In this document: in pieces, positions 1 to 5,216 of the stretch
Layout of the letters: each line of letters begins with the position of its first letter
Position numbering within the stretch: position 1 is the stretch's first letter
Assembly (NCBI GenBank): GCA_030043215.1
Contig: JASHYG010000286.1
Span: 1 to 5,216 of the forward strand
Length of the DNA: 5,216 nt
DNA from: Gammaproteobacteria bacterium
Lineage (GTDB): Bacteria; Pseudomonadota; Gammaproteobacteria; Steroidobacterales; Steroidobacteraceae
Reading direction: 5' to 3'
Made by a program: the position numbers and the translations under genes
Notes under the pieces: model-generated
What the model saw: the letters and a program-made list of their open reading frames with translations, nothing else
Told to the model about the DNA's origin: nothing
The model's database searches: none

Positions 1-872
1 GCCATCATCACCGACATCAGGATCTGCGTCAGGTAGACGAGGAATGCCGTGAGGGCGCCGATCTGCATCTGACCGGTGTCGATGCGCAACCCGCCGAACC
101 ACATCACGGCGGCGCTCGACACGTTGAGGAGCAGGATGACGGCGGGGAAGATCAAGGCCATGAGGCGCCCCGCCTGCAGCGCGGTGTCGGTCAGCTCGAC
201 GTTGGCGGTGGCGAAACGCTGCGTCTCGACCGGCTCGCGGACGAATGCCCGGATCACGCGGATGCCGCCGATCTGCTCGCGCAGGATCCGGTTGATCACG
301 TCGAGGCGGATCTGCATCAACCGGAACTGCGGCACCATGCGCTGGATGACGACGCCGACCACCAGGGCGAGGAGCGGAACGCTGACGCCCATCAGCCATG
401 ACAGGCCGATGTCCTCGTGCAGTGCCATGATGATGCCCCCGACACACATGATGGGAGCGGTGATCATCATGGTGCACGTCACGGCCACCAGCATCTGCAC
501 CTGCTGAACGTCGTTCGTGTTACGGGTGATCAGCGACGGCGCGCCGAAGCGCGCCACCTCACGTCCCGAGAAATCGCTCACCCGGCGGAAGATGACGGCA
601 CGCAGATCGCGTCCGACGCTCATCGCGGCTCGCGCACCGAGGTAAGTGGCGGCCACGGAGCACGCGATCTGTGCGAGGCTGATGATCAGCATCCACCCGC
701 CGGTCCTCAAGATGTACCCGGTGTCTCCCTTGGCGATACCGCTGTCGATGATGTCGGCATTGAGGTTCGGGAGATAGAGCGAGGCGATCGTGCCGAGCAG
801 CTGCAGCGCGATCACGGCCGCCAGCCAGCTCGTATACGGACGCAGGTAGACGCGCAACAGTCGTATCAGCAT
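1..872 (-). CDS. ABC exporter half-transporter, N-terminal membrane domain (partial, runs off the left edge)
   Basis: The frame starts with ATG at 872-870 and stays open for 290 codons to the window edge. It encodes a type I ABC exporter membrane domain. Six hydrophobic segments lie at about residues 15-37, 59-80, 127-150, 157-179, 237-261 and 270-290. Between TM2 and TM3 is the motif SLITRNTNDVQQVQ (113-126), and between TM4 and TM5 is REQIGGIRVIRAFVREP (198-214); both are conserved intracellular-loop signatures of multidrug-type exporters. The ATP-binding domain with its Walker motifs should follow beyond position 1. By family habit it would work as a homodimer, or as a heterodimer with a second half-transporter. 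The substrate cannot be read from the sequence. The gene overlaps the TetR gene by seven bases, so it is probably coupled to and controlled by that regulator. The N-terminus resembles actinobacterial-type exporters from memory. Family confidence is high, substrate unknown. Confidence 0.93.
   Translation of the reverse strand, partial: MLIRLLRVYLRPYTSWLAAVIALQLLGTIASLYLPNLNADIIDSGIAKGDTGYILRTGGWMLIISLAQIACSVAATYLGARAAMSVGRDLRAVIFRRVSDFSGREVARFGAPSLITRNTNDVQQVQMLVAVTCTMMITAPIMCVGGIIMALHEDIGLSWLMGVSVPLLALVVGVVIQRMVPQFRLMQIRLDVINRILREQIGGIRVIRAFVREPVETQRFATANVELTDTALQAGRLMALIFPAVILLLNVSSAAVMWFGGLRIDTGQMQIGALTAFLVYLTQILMSVMM
866..872 (-). other. Start/stop overlap ATGCTGA linking the TetR and ABC genes
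   Basis: On the minus strand the seven bases ATGCTGA contain the exporter start codon (872-870) and the TetR stop codon (868-866) in different frames. Such overlaps commonly allow translational coupling, so the exporter is likely made from the same message as its regulator. Confidence 0.85.
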
Positions 873-1498
873 GGAGTGTGACCTTTGGATGGCGGGACGC
901 GTCGGGTACGAATGCCGTCGAGAATCACACCGACGATCTCCTTCGGCGTGAGCGGCTTGCCTTCGGCGATTCCGGGATGCGAGCCGGAGAAGAGCAGGAG
1001 GCGCAGCAGCCGCGCGGCCTCCGCCGGGGGCACTCTCAGGCGATGGCGGTCCGGCTCGATCAACCGGGTGATCATCGCGCCGATGACCTCGGACGGCCGC
1101 GGCTGGGGCAGGTGCGGCTTGTCGCCGAGCGGGCGGCTCGCGCGCAGCACCATCATGAGATGGATGATCGTGGTGAGCCAAGCCTGCACGATGTGCGCAA
1201 TCGCCGTGAGCCGCTCGGTGAGCGGCTCCGAGGGGTCGATTCGCTCGAGCGCGGCGACGACGGGCGCTGGGTCGAATGCCGCATCGACTGCCGCCTGGAT
1301 GAGGCTGTCCTTGTCGGGGAAGACACGAAAGATCGTGCCTTCCGCAACGCCGGCGGCCTCGGCGATCTGTCGGGTGCTCACGTCGATCCCATGCTTGCGG
1401 ATCAACGGCAGCGTGGCGGTGACCAGCGCCGCCCGGCGCGCGTCCGGAGGAAGCGGCCTTGCGCGCCGGCCATGGGCGGAATCGGCGGCTGGCATCAT
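866..1498 (-). CDS. TetR/AcrR-family transcriptional repressor, probable autoregulator of the adjacent exporter
   Basis: This 210-residue protein has the usual length and layout of TetR repressors. The N-terminal DNA-binding domain spans about residues 20-70, with the helix-turn-helix STRQIAEAAGVAEGTIFRVF at 41-60, followed by PDKDSLIQAAV, the typical start of helix 4. The remaining alpha-helical part (about 75-200) would be the ligand-binding and dimerisation domain; its ligand is not predictable. Two adjacent ATG codons (1498 and 1495) could serve as start, and neither is preceded by a purine-rich ribosome site, so translation may be leaderless or nearly so. A perfect palindrome lies 20 bases upstream of the start, as expected for autorepression. 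The stop codon overlaps the start of the exporter gene. Inference: it represses its own operon and releases it when an exporter substrate binds. It may also affect ddl, which is read divergently from the same gap. Confidence 0.93.
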   Translation of the reverse strand: MMPAADSAHGRRARPLPPDARRAALVTATLPLIRKHGIDVSTRQIAEAAGVAEGTIFRVFPDKDSLIQAAVDAAFDPAPVVAALERIDPSEPLTERLTAIAHIVQAWLTTIIHLMMVLRASRPLGDKPHLPQPRPSEVIGAMITRLIEPDRHRLRVPPAEAARLLRLLLFSGSHPGIAEGKPLTPKEIVGVILDGIRTRRVPPSKGHTPC

Positions 1499-1507
1499 GA
1501 TGGGAGG

Positions 1508-1536
1508 ATATCACAAATGAGTGAGGACTCACTCAG
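1508..1536 (-). promoter_or_regulatory. Possible core promoter of the tetR-ABC operon
   Basis: On the minus strand TGATAT (1513-1508) could be a weak -10 element. CTGAGT (1536-1531), 17 bases upstream, is only a poor -35. A start of transcription at normal distance would fall about three bases before the TetR ATG, which would fit the lack of a ribosome binding site. The palindromic operator would then fill the spacer between the two boxes, a classic repressing position. Both hexamers match consensus poorly, so this is tentative. Confidence 0.3.
1518..1535. promoter_or_regulatory. Probable TetR operator: perfect 8+8 bp palindrome
   Basis: TGAGTGAGGACTCACTCA consists of TGAGTGAG, a two-base centre GA, and the exact reverse complement CTCACTCA. 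Its size and position, 20 bases before the start of the TetR gene, fit a dimeric TetR-family binding site. Related TGAGTGA...TCACTCA palindromes occur upstream of other TetR genes of this kind, from general knowledge. It is the only long perfect palindrome in the gap and is the best candidate for autorepression. The ddl start lies about 70 bases away on the other side. Confidence 0.8.
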
Positions 1537-1559
1537 TCTTTCGGCCTTTGCTGGGGCCG

Positions 1560-1576
1560 GCGAGCGGTGCGCTCGC
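1560..1576. repeat. 7-bp inverted repeat in the tetR-ddl gap, upstream of ddl
   Basis: GCGAGCG (1560-1566) and CGCTCGC (1570-1576) are perfect complements around a GTG loop. Directly after it lies TAAGAT (1577-1582), which resembles a -10 box and would place a ddl transcription start near 1589. No acceptable -35 sits 17 bases upstream, since 1554-1559 is GGGCCG. It could be a DNA site for an unknown regulator, a hairpin in a longer ddl leader, or chance in G+C-rich DNA. Confidence 0.4.
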
Positions 1577-1594
1577 TAAGATAGGGCGGCGCTC

Positions 1595-1604
1595 GGGGGT
1601 GGAA
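1595..1604 (+). promoter_or_regulatory. Ribosome binding site of ddl
   Basis: The purine run GGGGGTGGAA ends one base before the ATG at 1606, with its GGGGG core six bases further up. It supports this start. The codons that follow (MSEGGRIRVGIVFGG) lead straight into the conserved N-terminal strand of the Ddl family, so no earlier start is needed. Confidence 0.6.
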
Positions 1605-1605
1605 C

Positions 1606-2712
1606 ATGAGTGAGGGCGGGAGAATCCGCGTCGGAATCGTCTTCGGCGGCCAGTCGGCCGAGCACGAGGTGTCCATTCTGTCCGCCCGCAACGTCCTCGC
1701 GGCGCTCGACCCCTCGCGCTTCGAGGCCGTCCTGATCGGGATCGACAAGGCCGGCCGCTGGCTCACCCAGGATGCCCACAAGCTCCTCGCGGGCGGGAGC
1801 GATCCGCGCCTCGTGCGCATCGAGGGCGGACTGCCCGTCCAGCTGCCGTCACCTCTAGCGCAATCCACGCCAAGCTCGGGGGCGGGCCGAATCGATGTGA
1901 TCTTCCCGGTCCTGCACGGGACTTTCGGCGAGGACGGCACCATGCAGGGGCTGTTCGAGATCGCAGGCATCCCCTATGTCGGGGCCGGGGTGCTCGGCTC
2001 CGCCATCGGGATGGACAAGGACGTGATGAAGCGCCTCCTGAGGGACGCCGGCATTCCGGTCGGCGATTTTCGTATGGTCCGGCGGGAGCGGTTCGATGCG
2101 GAGCCGCAGCAGGTCCTCGAGGAGCTCGCGAAGCTCGGCTTTCCGATGTTCACCAAGCCGGCGAATGCCGGGTCGTCTGTCGGAATCCGTAAAGTGCTCA
2201 ACGCCGCCGCACTCGAGGCGGCGGCGCGGCATGCCTTCGAGTTCGACTCGAAGATCCTTGCGGAGGCCGCGGTGAGCGGGTGGGAGATCGAGCTCGCCGT
2301 GCTCGGTGGGAGTCCGCCCACCGTGTCCGTCGCCGGAGAGATCATCGTCGAGCACGCGGACGGCTTTTATTCCTATGACGCCAAGTACATCGATGAGCAT
2401 GGAGCCCGGCTCGAGCTGCCCGCGCGGATCTCGGCCGACGAGCAGGCGCGTGCCCAGGCCTTGGCGTTGCGCGCTTTCGAGGTGCTCGAGTGCGACGGGA
2501 TGGCGAGAGTCGACCTGTTCCTGAGGAACGACGGAAGCTTGCTCGTGAACGAGATCAACACGATTCCGGGTTTCACCGCGATCTCGATGTACCCCAAGCT
2601 CTGGGCCCTCTCCGGTGTGCCGCCCACGGAGCTCGTGACCCGGCTCATCGAGCTGGCGCTCCGCCGCGGACGGGAGCGGGCGGCTATTCGCCGATCCATC
2701 GTGGGGCCGTGA
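1606..2712 (+). CDS. ddlA: D-alanine--D-alanine ligase (DdlA type)
   Basis: This cytoplasmic enzyme joins two D-alanines using ATP, giving the dipeptide that MurF adds to the peptidoglycan precursor. At 368 residues it matches E. coli DdlA (about 364) rather than the shorter DdlB. The N-terminal domain has VGIVFGGQSAEHEVS (9-23), with E19 at the place of the catalytic glutamate (E15 in DdlB). It is followed by FPVLHGTFGEDGTMQG (100-115) and MDKDVMKRLLRDAGIP (136-151). The ATP-grasp part carries FTKPANAGSSVGIRK (182-196), the omega loop YSYDAKYID (255-263), and the metal-binding residues D303, E316 and N318 within ARVDLF and NEINTIPGFT. K260-Y261 in the omega loop is the arrangement for D-Ala-D-Ala synthesis; VanA-type D-lactate ligases differ here. 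It stands alone, divergent from tetR and convergent with the peroxidase gene, not in a mur-fts cluster. All key residues are present. Confidence 0.96.
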   Translation: MSEGGRIRVGIVFGGQSAEHEVSILSARNVLAALDPSRFEAVLIGIDKAGRWLTQDAHKLLAGGSDPRLVRIEGGLPVQLPSPLAQSTPSSGAGRIDVIFPVLHGTFGEDGTMQGLFEIAGIPYVGAGVLGSAIGMDKDVMKRLLRDAGIPVGDFRMVRRERFDAEPQQVLEELAKLGFPMFTKPANAGSSVGIRKVLNAAALEAAARHAFEFDSKILAEAAVSGWEIELAVLGGSPPTVSVAGEIIVEHADGFYSYDAKYIDEHGARLELPARISADEQARAQALALRAFEVLECDGMARVDLFLRNDGSLLVNEINTIPGFTAISMYPKLWALSGVPPTELVTRLIELALRRGRERAAIRRSIVGP

Positions 2713-2741
2713 TCGGCCGGCATCGTGCGCCGCATGCGCAC
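2705..2741. terminator. Two small hairpins in the convergent gap, possible bidirectional terminator
   Basis: The first hairpin pairs GGCCG (2705-2709) with CGGCC (2714-2718) around a TGAT loop that contains the ddl stop codon. The second pairs GTGCGC (2725-2730) with GCGCAC (2736-2741) around CGCAT. They lie between the facing ends of ddl (2712) and the peroxidase gene (2753), where termination from both sides is needed. Neither is followed by a run of T on either strand, so they are not standard intrinsic terminators and Rho may be required. Confidence 0.35.
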
Positions 2742-2752
2742 CGGTACTCGGC

Positions 2753-4204
2753 TCACCGGGTGACCAGCTCGCTTCCCGCGGGAGCATCGGGATCGGCGGC
2801 CTGTGCCGTGTAGCCGTCGGTCAGCGTATCGAGGAATGAGATCATGTCGGCAATGTCGGCTGCGTCGAGTGCGGGCGGATCGCCAGGATGGCGGTTGAAG
2901 GGCGCATCGACGGTGTCGACGTTACTTCGGTATTGCGGCGGTAGATCGTCGTACTTGATCACTCGTCCCGATGCGTCGCGAGGGTAGAAACGCTCCGGCC
3001 GAAGATCCCGATTCACATACCAGTCGAGGACGTCCCGCAGCGAGTGGAAGACGCCGTTGTGGAAGAACACCTGCCGCAGGGCGACATTGCGCAGGGTGGG
3101 CGTCAGGAACATACCGCAGTAGCGGGTCTCGGTCCGCATGTCCGTACGGTACGGCCCGCAGATTCCGAGATCGTAGTAGCGCGGATCGCGAGTCGCCGGA
3201 ATGACCGTATTGCGCGGCACGCCGAGCGCCTCGTACTGAAAGTCCGTGAACAGCGGCGGCAATCCATCGGGAGTGGGAGTGTCGAGATGGCAGGCCGCGC
3301 AGTTGCCTTTGTCAGGATCGTTGAACGCCCGGTAACCCCGCAGCTCCGCGGGACTGAAGCGCGCGCGGCCCGCGAGCCACGCATCGAACTTGCTCGTGAA
3401 TGGATGAAAGTCGGGGCTCTCGATCTGGTAGCGCCCGATCGCGAACATTGCCTCGTCCACTGCGAGGCGGGGGTTGCCGAAGAGGTAGGGTCCGAACAGC
3501 CCCGTGAAGTCCGCTCCGTAATACGCCTTGAGCTTCGCGGCCATGGCAGCCGTCGTGCCGCCGTCCATCTCCCCGGGGTTGAACATCGGTCCGTTCGCCT
3601 GCTGCTGAAGCGTATTGACGCGGCCATCCCAGAACAGACCGCCCTGCGGCACGAGATTCGTGGCCGCAGTCGCGGGCGCCTGCGCGCTCTTCATGGCGCG
3701 CAGGTGTCCGAGGGATTGCTGCGCCTGCTGTTGCAGGCTGAGGTACTGATCGTTGCCGCTCTCGGTGTCGGGGCCGATCGAGAAGGGTGGCTGCCGGTAC
3801 AGATAGCGCAGCGAGGGCACGGCCCGGTACCCCGGCCGGCTCATGTCGGGGCCTCCGAGCACCACCGATGCACTGCCCGGAGGGCCGTAGGCGTGTTCGG
3901 GACTGTGGCAGCTCACACAGGACATCCGTCCGGAAGCGGAGAGGCGCGGATCGTGGAAGAGCCGCTCTCCGAGCTGCGCCATGGCTGACAGCGGTCGCGC
4001 CGCCGGCACGTGCAGCATGACAGGATGGGGATTGAGGGCCTGCCCGAACGTCACGGCTGCCGGCGGCAGGACACCCCAAACCGTGGCGATTCCGAGCCAG
4101 ATCGAGCGCGCAAGGAGCCTCTTCGAGCCGGTTGCGGAAGGAGAGGCGGGTACGCATCCCGTCCGTGGGAGATGCGTACCCGGCTTTCGCGGGCCGTGCG
4201 ACAT
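2753..4204 (-). CDS. Exported di-heme cytochrome c peroxidase / MauG-family protein
   Basis: A 483-residue protein of the CCP/MauG family, longer than the usual 330-400. It has two heme c sites, CVSCH at 96-100 and CAACH at 302-306, one per domain. FWDGR (191-195) and QANGPMFNPGEM (202-213) match the peroxidase active-site region; W192, Q202 and E212 have the same mutual spacing as W94, Q104 and E114 of the Pseudomonas enzyme. PTLRNVALRQVFFHNG (369-384) is the C-terminal family signature. Fourteen residues after its H382 comes Y396, where classic peroxidases have a methionine ligand and MauG a tyrosine. An export signal is visible: basic KRLLAR (28-33), a hydrophobic stretch to about 53 and a possible cleavage after GQA (54-56). 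C349 and C363 may form a disulfide. The ATG at 4204 is the only ATG/GTG/TTG in frame before the signal, but it gives 27 unusual leading residues and lacks a clear ribosome site. Family assignment is firm; substrate (peroxide or a protein/metabolite) is open. Confidence 0.92.
   Translation of the reverse strand: MSHGPRKPGTHLPRTGCVPASPSATGSKRLLARSIWLGIATVWGVLPPAAVTFGQALNPHPVMLHVPAARPLSAMAQLGERLFHDPRLSASGRMSCVSCHSPEHAYGPPGSASVVLGGPDMSRPGYRAVPSLRYLYRQPPFSIGPDTESGNDQYLSLQQQAQQSLGHLRAMKSAQAPATAATNLVPQGGLFWDGRVNTLQQQANGPMFNPGEMDGGTTAAMAAKLKAYYGADFTGLFGPYLFGNPRLAVDEAMFAIGRYQIESPDFHPFTSKFDAWLAGRARFSPAELRGYRAFNDPDKGNCAACHLDTPTPDGLPPLFTDFQYEALGVPRNTVIPATRDPRYYDLGICGPYRTDMRTETRYCGMFLTPTLRNVALRQVFFHNGVFHSLRDVLDWYVNRDLRPERFYPRDASGRVIKYDDLPPQYRSNVDTVDAPFNRHPGDPPALDAADIADMISFLDTLTDGYTAQAADPDAPAGSELVTR
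4147..4182 (-). repeat. 12-bp perfect inverted repeat at the 5' end of the peroxidase gene
   Basis: CGGGTACGCATC (4147-4158) and GATGCGTACCCG (4171-4182) are exact complements separated by 12 bases. This is the strongest hairpin in the window. In the minus-strand message it falls about 60-95 bases after the phosphoesterase stop and inside codons 8-19 of the peroxidase frame as called. No T-run follows; the minus strand continues CCTCTCCTTCC. It may be an mRNA hairpin between the two genes that tunes termination, stability or translation, or a regulator site. Confidence 0.6.
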
Positions 4205-4240
4205 CGGCGCCAGCAGACCGTCAGGAGCGGTGCACCGGCA
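4205..4240 (-). other. 36-base gap between phosphoesterase and peroxidase genes
   Basis: The gap contains no recognisable promoter, no T-run terminator and no good purine-rich ribosome site before the ATG at 4204. The short same-strand spacing favours cotranscription of the two genes, while the absent ribosome site leaves the start of the second gene uncertain. Confidence 0.5.
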
Positions 4241-5216
4241 TCAGGGCACGCGCGCCGACAGCGGGAACTGTGGCGGCTGGTCGACCGGAGTGCCGTACTG
4301 ACCGTCGAGGAACAGCGGCGGGTTCGGGTAGCGCGTGTTGAAGTCGAACAGGTCCATGATGCTCCCGGCCGTCGCATCGAATGAGCCGCCACCGAGCCGC
4401 TCACCTTGCAGCCAGTTGTCCTCGATGAAACGGACGATGGACGCCTGTGTGATCAGCTCGTGGCTCACGTAGTTCGGCTTGGCATACGGCGAGATCACGA
4501 AGAACGGCAGCCGCGGGCCGGGCCCGCAGCGGCCATTCACGGGCAGGCCCTCGAGGCCATCCGGCTGCGTGCCGCTGCCGCAGACGCCGGGTCCGTCGAG
4601 CTGGTCGGCGGGGTTGTTGAACGACGGGCTCGTCGGGGACACGAACGCGTGATCGTACCAGCCGTCCGAATCATCCCAGTCGATGATGATCGCCGTATCC
4701 CTCCACTCCGGGCGCTGCTCGATGAAGTTGACGACTCGGACGATCCAGGCCTGCTCGTCGAGGGGGTCGGAGTAGCCCGCATGGCCGTCCTGGTAGGACG
4801 GCGCCTTGAGGTAGGCGACCGCCGGGAAGTTACCCGCCTCCACTGCGGCGTAGAAGTCGTTCACGTCGTACTCGTGGTTCGCCGGGTCGGCTTGACCATT
4901 CGCATCGTCGGTATGGCCGATGGCGGAGGTCGATGCCGGGCGCGCGTGAGTCGGATTGCCCGTGGAGGTGTAGTACTGGAACCAGGCGTGGTGGGGTGTG
5001 TAGTCGTCCTCGTCAATGTCGGTGACGGCCGACGTGGTGCTCCGCGTGCAGCCCGTCGAGCCGTTGGTGTTGGTCAGACCCAGATCGAATCCGCCCATGA
5101 AGCTGCCCCAGGAGATATTGTGCTCATTGAGCAGATCGCCGACGTTCTTGCCCAGCATGCGGATCTGAGCGTTGCTGCCCGAGCAGGTATCGTAGGGGTC
5201 CACGTCGCCGATGTCC
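4241..5216 (-). CDS. Secreted phosphoesterase of the phospholipase C / acid phosphatase family (C-terminal part, start beyond the right edge)
   Basis: The frame is open to the window edge and gives 324 residues ending at TGA 4243-4241. A GTG at 5203 is just an internal valine. The protein belongs to the metal-dependent phosphoesterase family that includes bacterial phospholipases C and AcpA-type acid phosphatases. Counting from the first full codon, signatures are: DLLNEHNISWGSFMGG (about 27-42), TPHHAWFQYYTSTGNP (73-88), NHEYDVNDFYAA (113-124), FPAVAYLKAPSYQDGHAGYSDPLDEQ (130-155 in two conserved blocks), the metal-site motif DDSDGWYDH (181-189; bases 4649-4675), GPGPRLPFFVISPYAK (231-246) and SIVRFIEDNW (259-268). 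The four cysteines (residues 11, 56, 212, 230) suit disulfides in an exported protein. The missing N-terminus should hold the signal peptide and first metal ligands. Typical substrates are phospholipids or phosphomonoesters; which one cannot be told. It lies 36 bases upstream of the peroxidase gene. Confidence 0.92.
   Translation of the reverse strand, partial: DIGDVDPYDTCSGSNAQIRMLGKNVGDLLNEHNISWGSFMGGFDLGLTNTNGSTGCTRSTTSAVTDIDEDDYTPHHAWFQYYTSTGNPTHARPASTSAIGHTDDANGQADPANHEYDVNDFYAAVEAGNFPAVAYLKAPSYQDGHAGYSDPLDEQAWIVRVVNFIEQRPEWRDTAIIIDWDDSDGWYDHAFVSPTSPSFNNPADQLDGPGVCGSGTQPDGLEGLPVNGRCGPGPRLPFFVISPYAKPNYVSHELITQASIVRFIEDNWLQGERLGGGSFDATAGSIMDLFDFNTRYPNPPLFLDGQYGTPVDQPPQFPLSARVP

Noticed and set aside
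76..881. Plus-strand open frames opposite the ABC gene
   Set aside because: They are rich in Arg, Ser and Thr with no family resemblance, while the opposite strand encodes a clear membrane domain.
878..1579. 233- and 211-codon plus-strand frames opposite tetR
   Set aside because: They mirror the TetR gene in G+C-rich DNA and show no recognisable motif. Only the last 20 codons of the longer one are kept as a weak leader-ORF idea.
1606..2712. Vancomycin-resistance type D-Ala-D-Lac ligase
   Set aside because: The omega loop has the Lys-Tyr pair of ordinary D-Ala-D-Ala ligases, and no vanH- or vanX-like gene is nearby.
1855..2787. 310-codon minus-strand frame opposite ddl
   Set aside because: Its sequence is low-complexity, charged and unrelated to any family I know. 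ddl is complete with all its motifs on the plus strand.
3044..3988. 314-codon plus-strand frame opposite the peroxidase gene
   Set aside because: The minus strand carries two heme sites and family signatures here; this frame has none.
3312..4157. 281-codon minus-strand frame overlapping the peroxidase
   Set aside because: It is a shifted shadow of the peroxidase. Only its first codons are of interest, as a possible alternative N-terminus.
5201..5203. GTG as the start of the phosphoesterase
   Set aside because: The frame is open through the edge (DIGD precedes it), and the conserved N-terminal half of the family is missing, so the gene must start outside the window.

Overview
The window is G+C-rich (roughly two thirds by eye) and densely coding, with long spurious frames opposite every gene. 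It holds five genes. There is no stretch over about 110 bases without one, and no RNA gene, CRISPR array, insertion sequence or replication origin was seen. A DdlA-type ligase plus a secreted di-heme c-type peroxidase points to a Gram-negative bacterium, most likely a proteobacterium. The TetR/ABC pair instead recalls families common in actinobacteria. Both statements are impressions from remembered family sequences, not from a search.

Layout. Positions 1-872 (minus) hold the N-terminal membrane half of an ABC exporter that continues past the left edge. Positions 866-1498 (minus) hold a TetR-family regulator whose stop overlaps the exporter start in ATGCTGA, so the two form a translationally coupled unit. 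The 107-base gap 1499-1605 carries a perfect 8+8 bp palindrome that is the probable TetR operator, a second short hairpin, and the ribosome binding site of the divergent ddl gene. Positions 1606-2712 (plus) hold a complete D-alanine--D-alanine ligase. A 40-base convergent gap with two small hairpins follows. Positions 2753-4204 (minus) hold an exported di-heme cytochrome c peroxidase/MauG-family protein. Positions 4241-5216 (minus) hold the C-terminal part of a secreted phosphoesterase of the phospholipase C/acid phosphatase family that starts beyond the right edge. The phosphoesterase lies 36 bases upstream of the peroxidase on the same strand, so they may be cotranscribed.

How the genes work together. 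The regulator and exporter look like a self-contained, drug- or metabolite-responsive efflux cassette under autorepression. Ddl is a housekeeping cell-wall enzyme with no evident functional tie to its neighbours. The phosphoesterase and the heme enzyme would both act outside the cytoplasm, but a shared pathway is only suggested by their adjacency. I see no clear new multi-gene system. The items most worth checking are the MauG-like tyrosine at the predicted second heme-ligand position, the 12-bp hairpin inside the start region of the peroxidase gene, and the possibly transferred TetR/ABC cassette.
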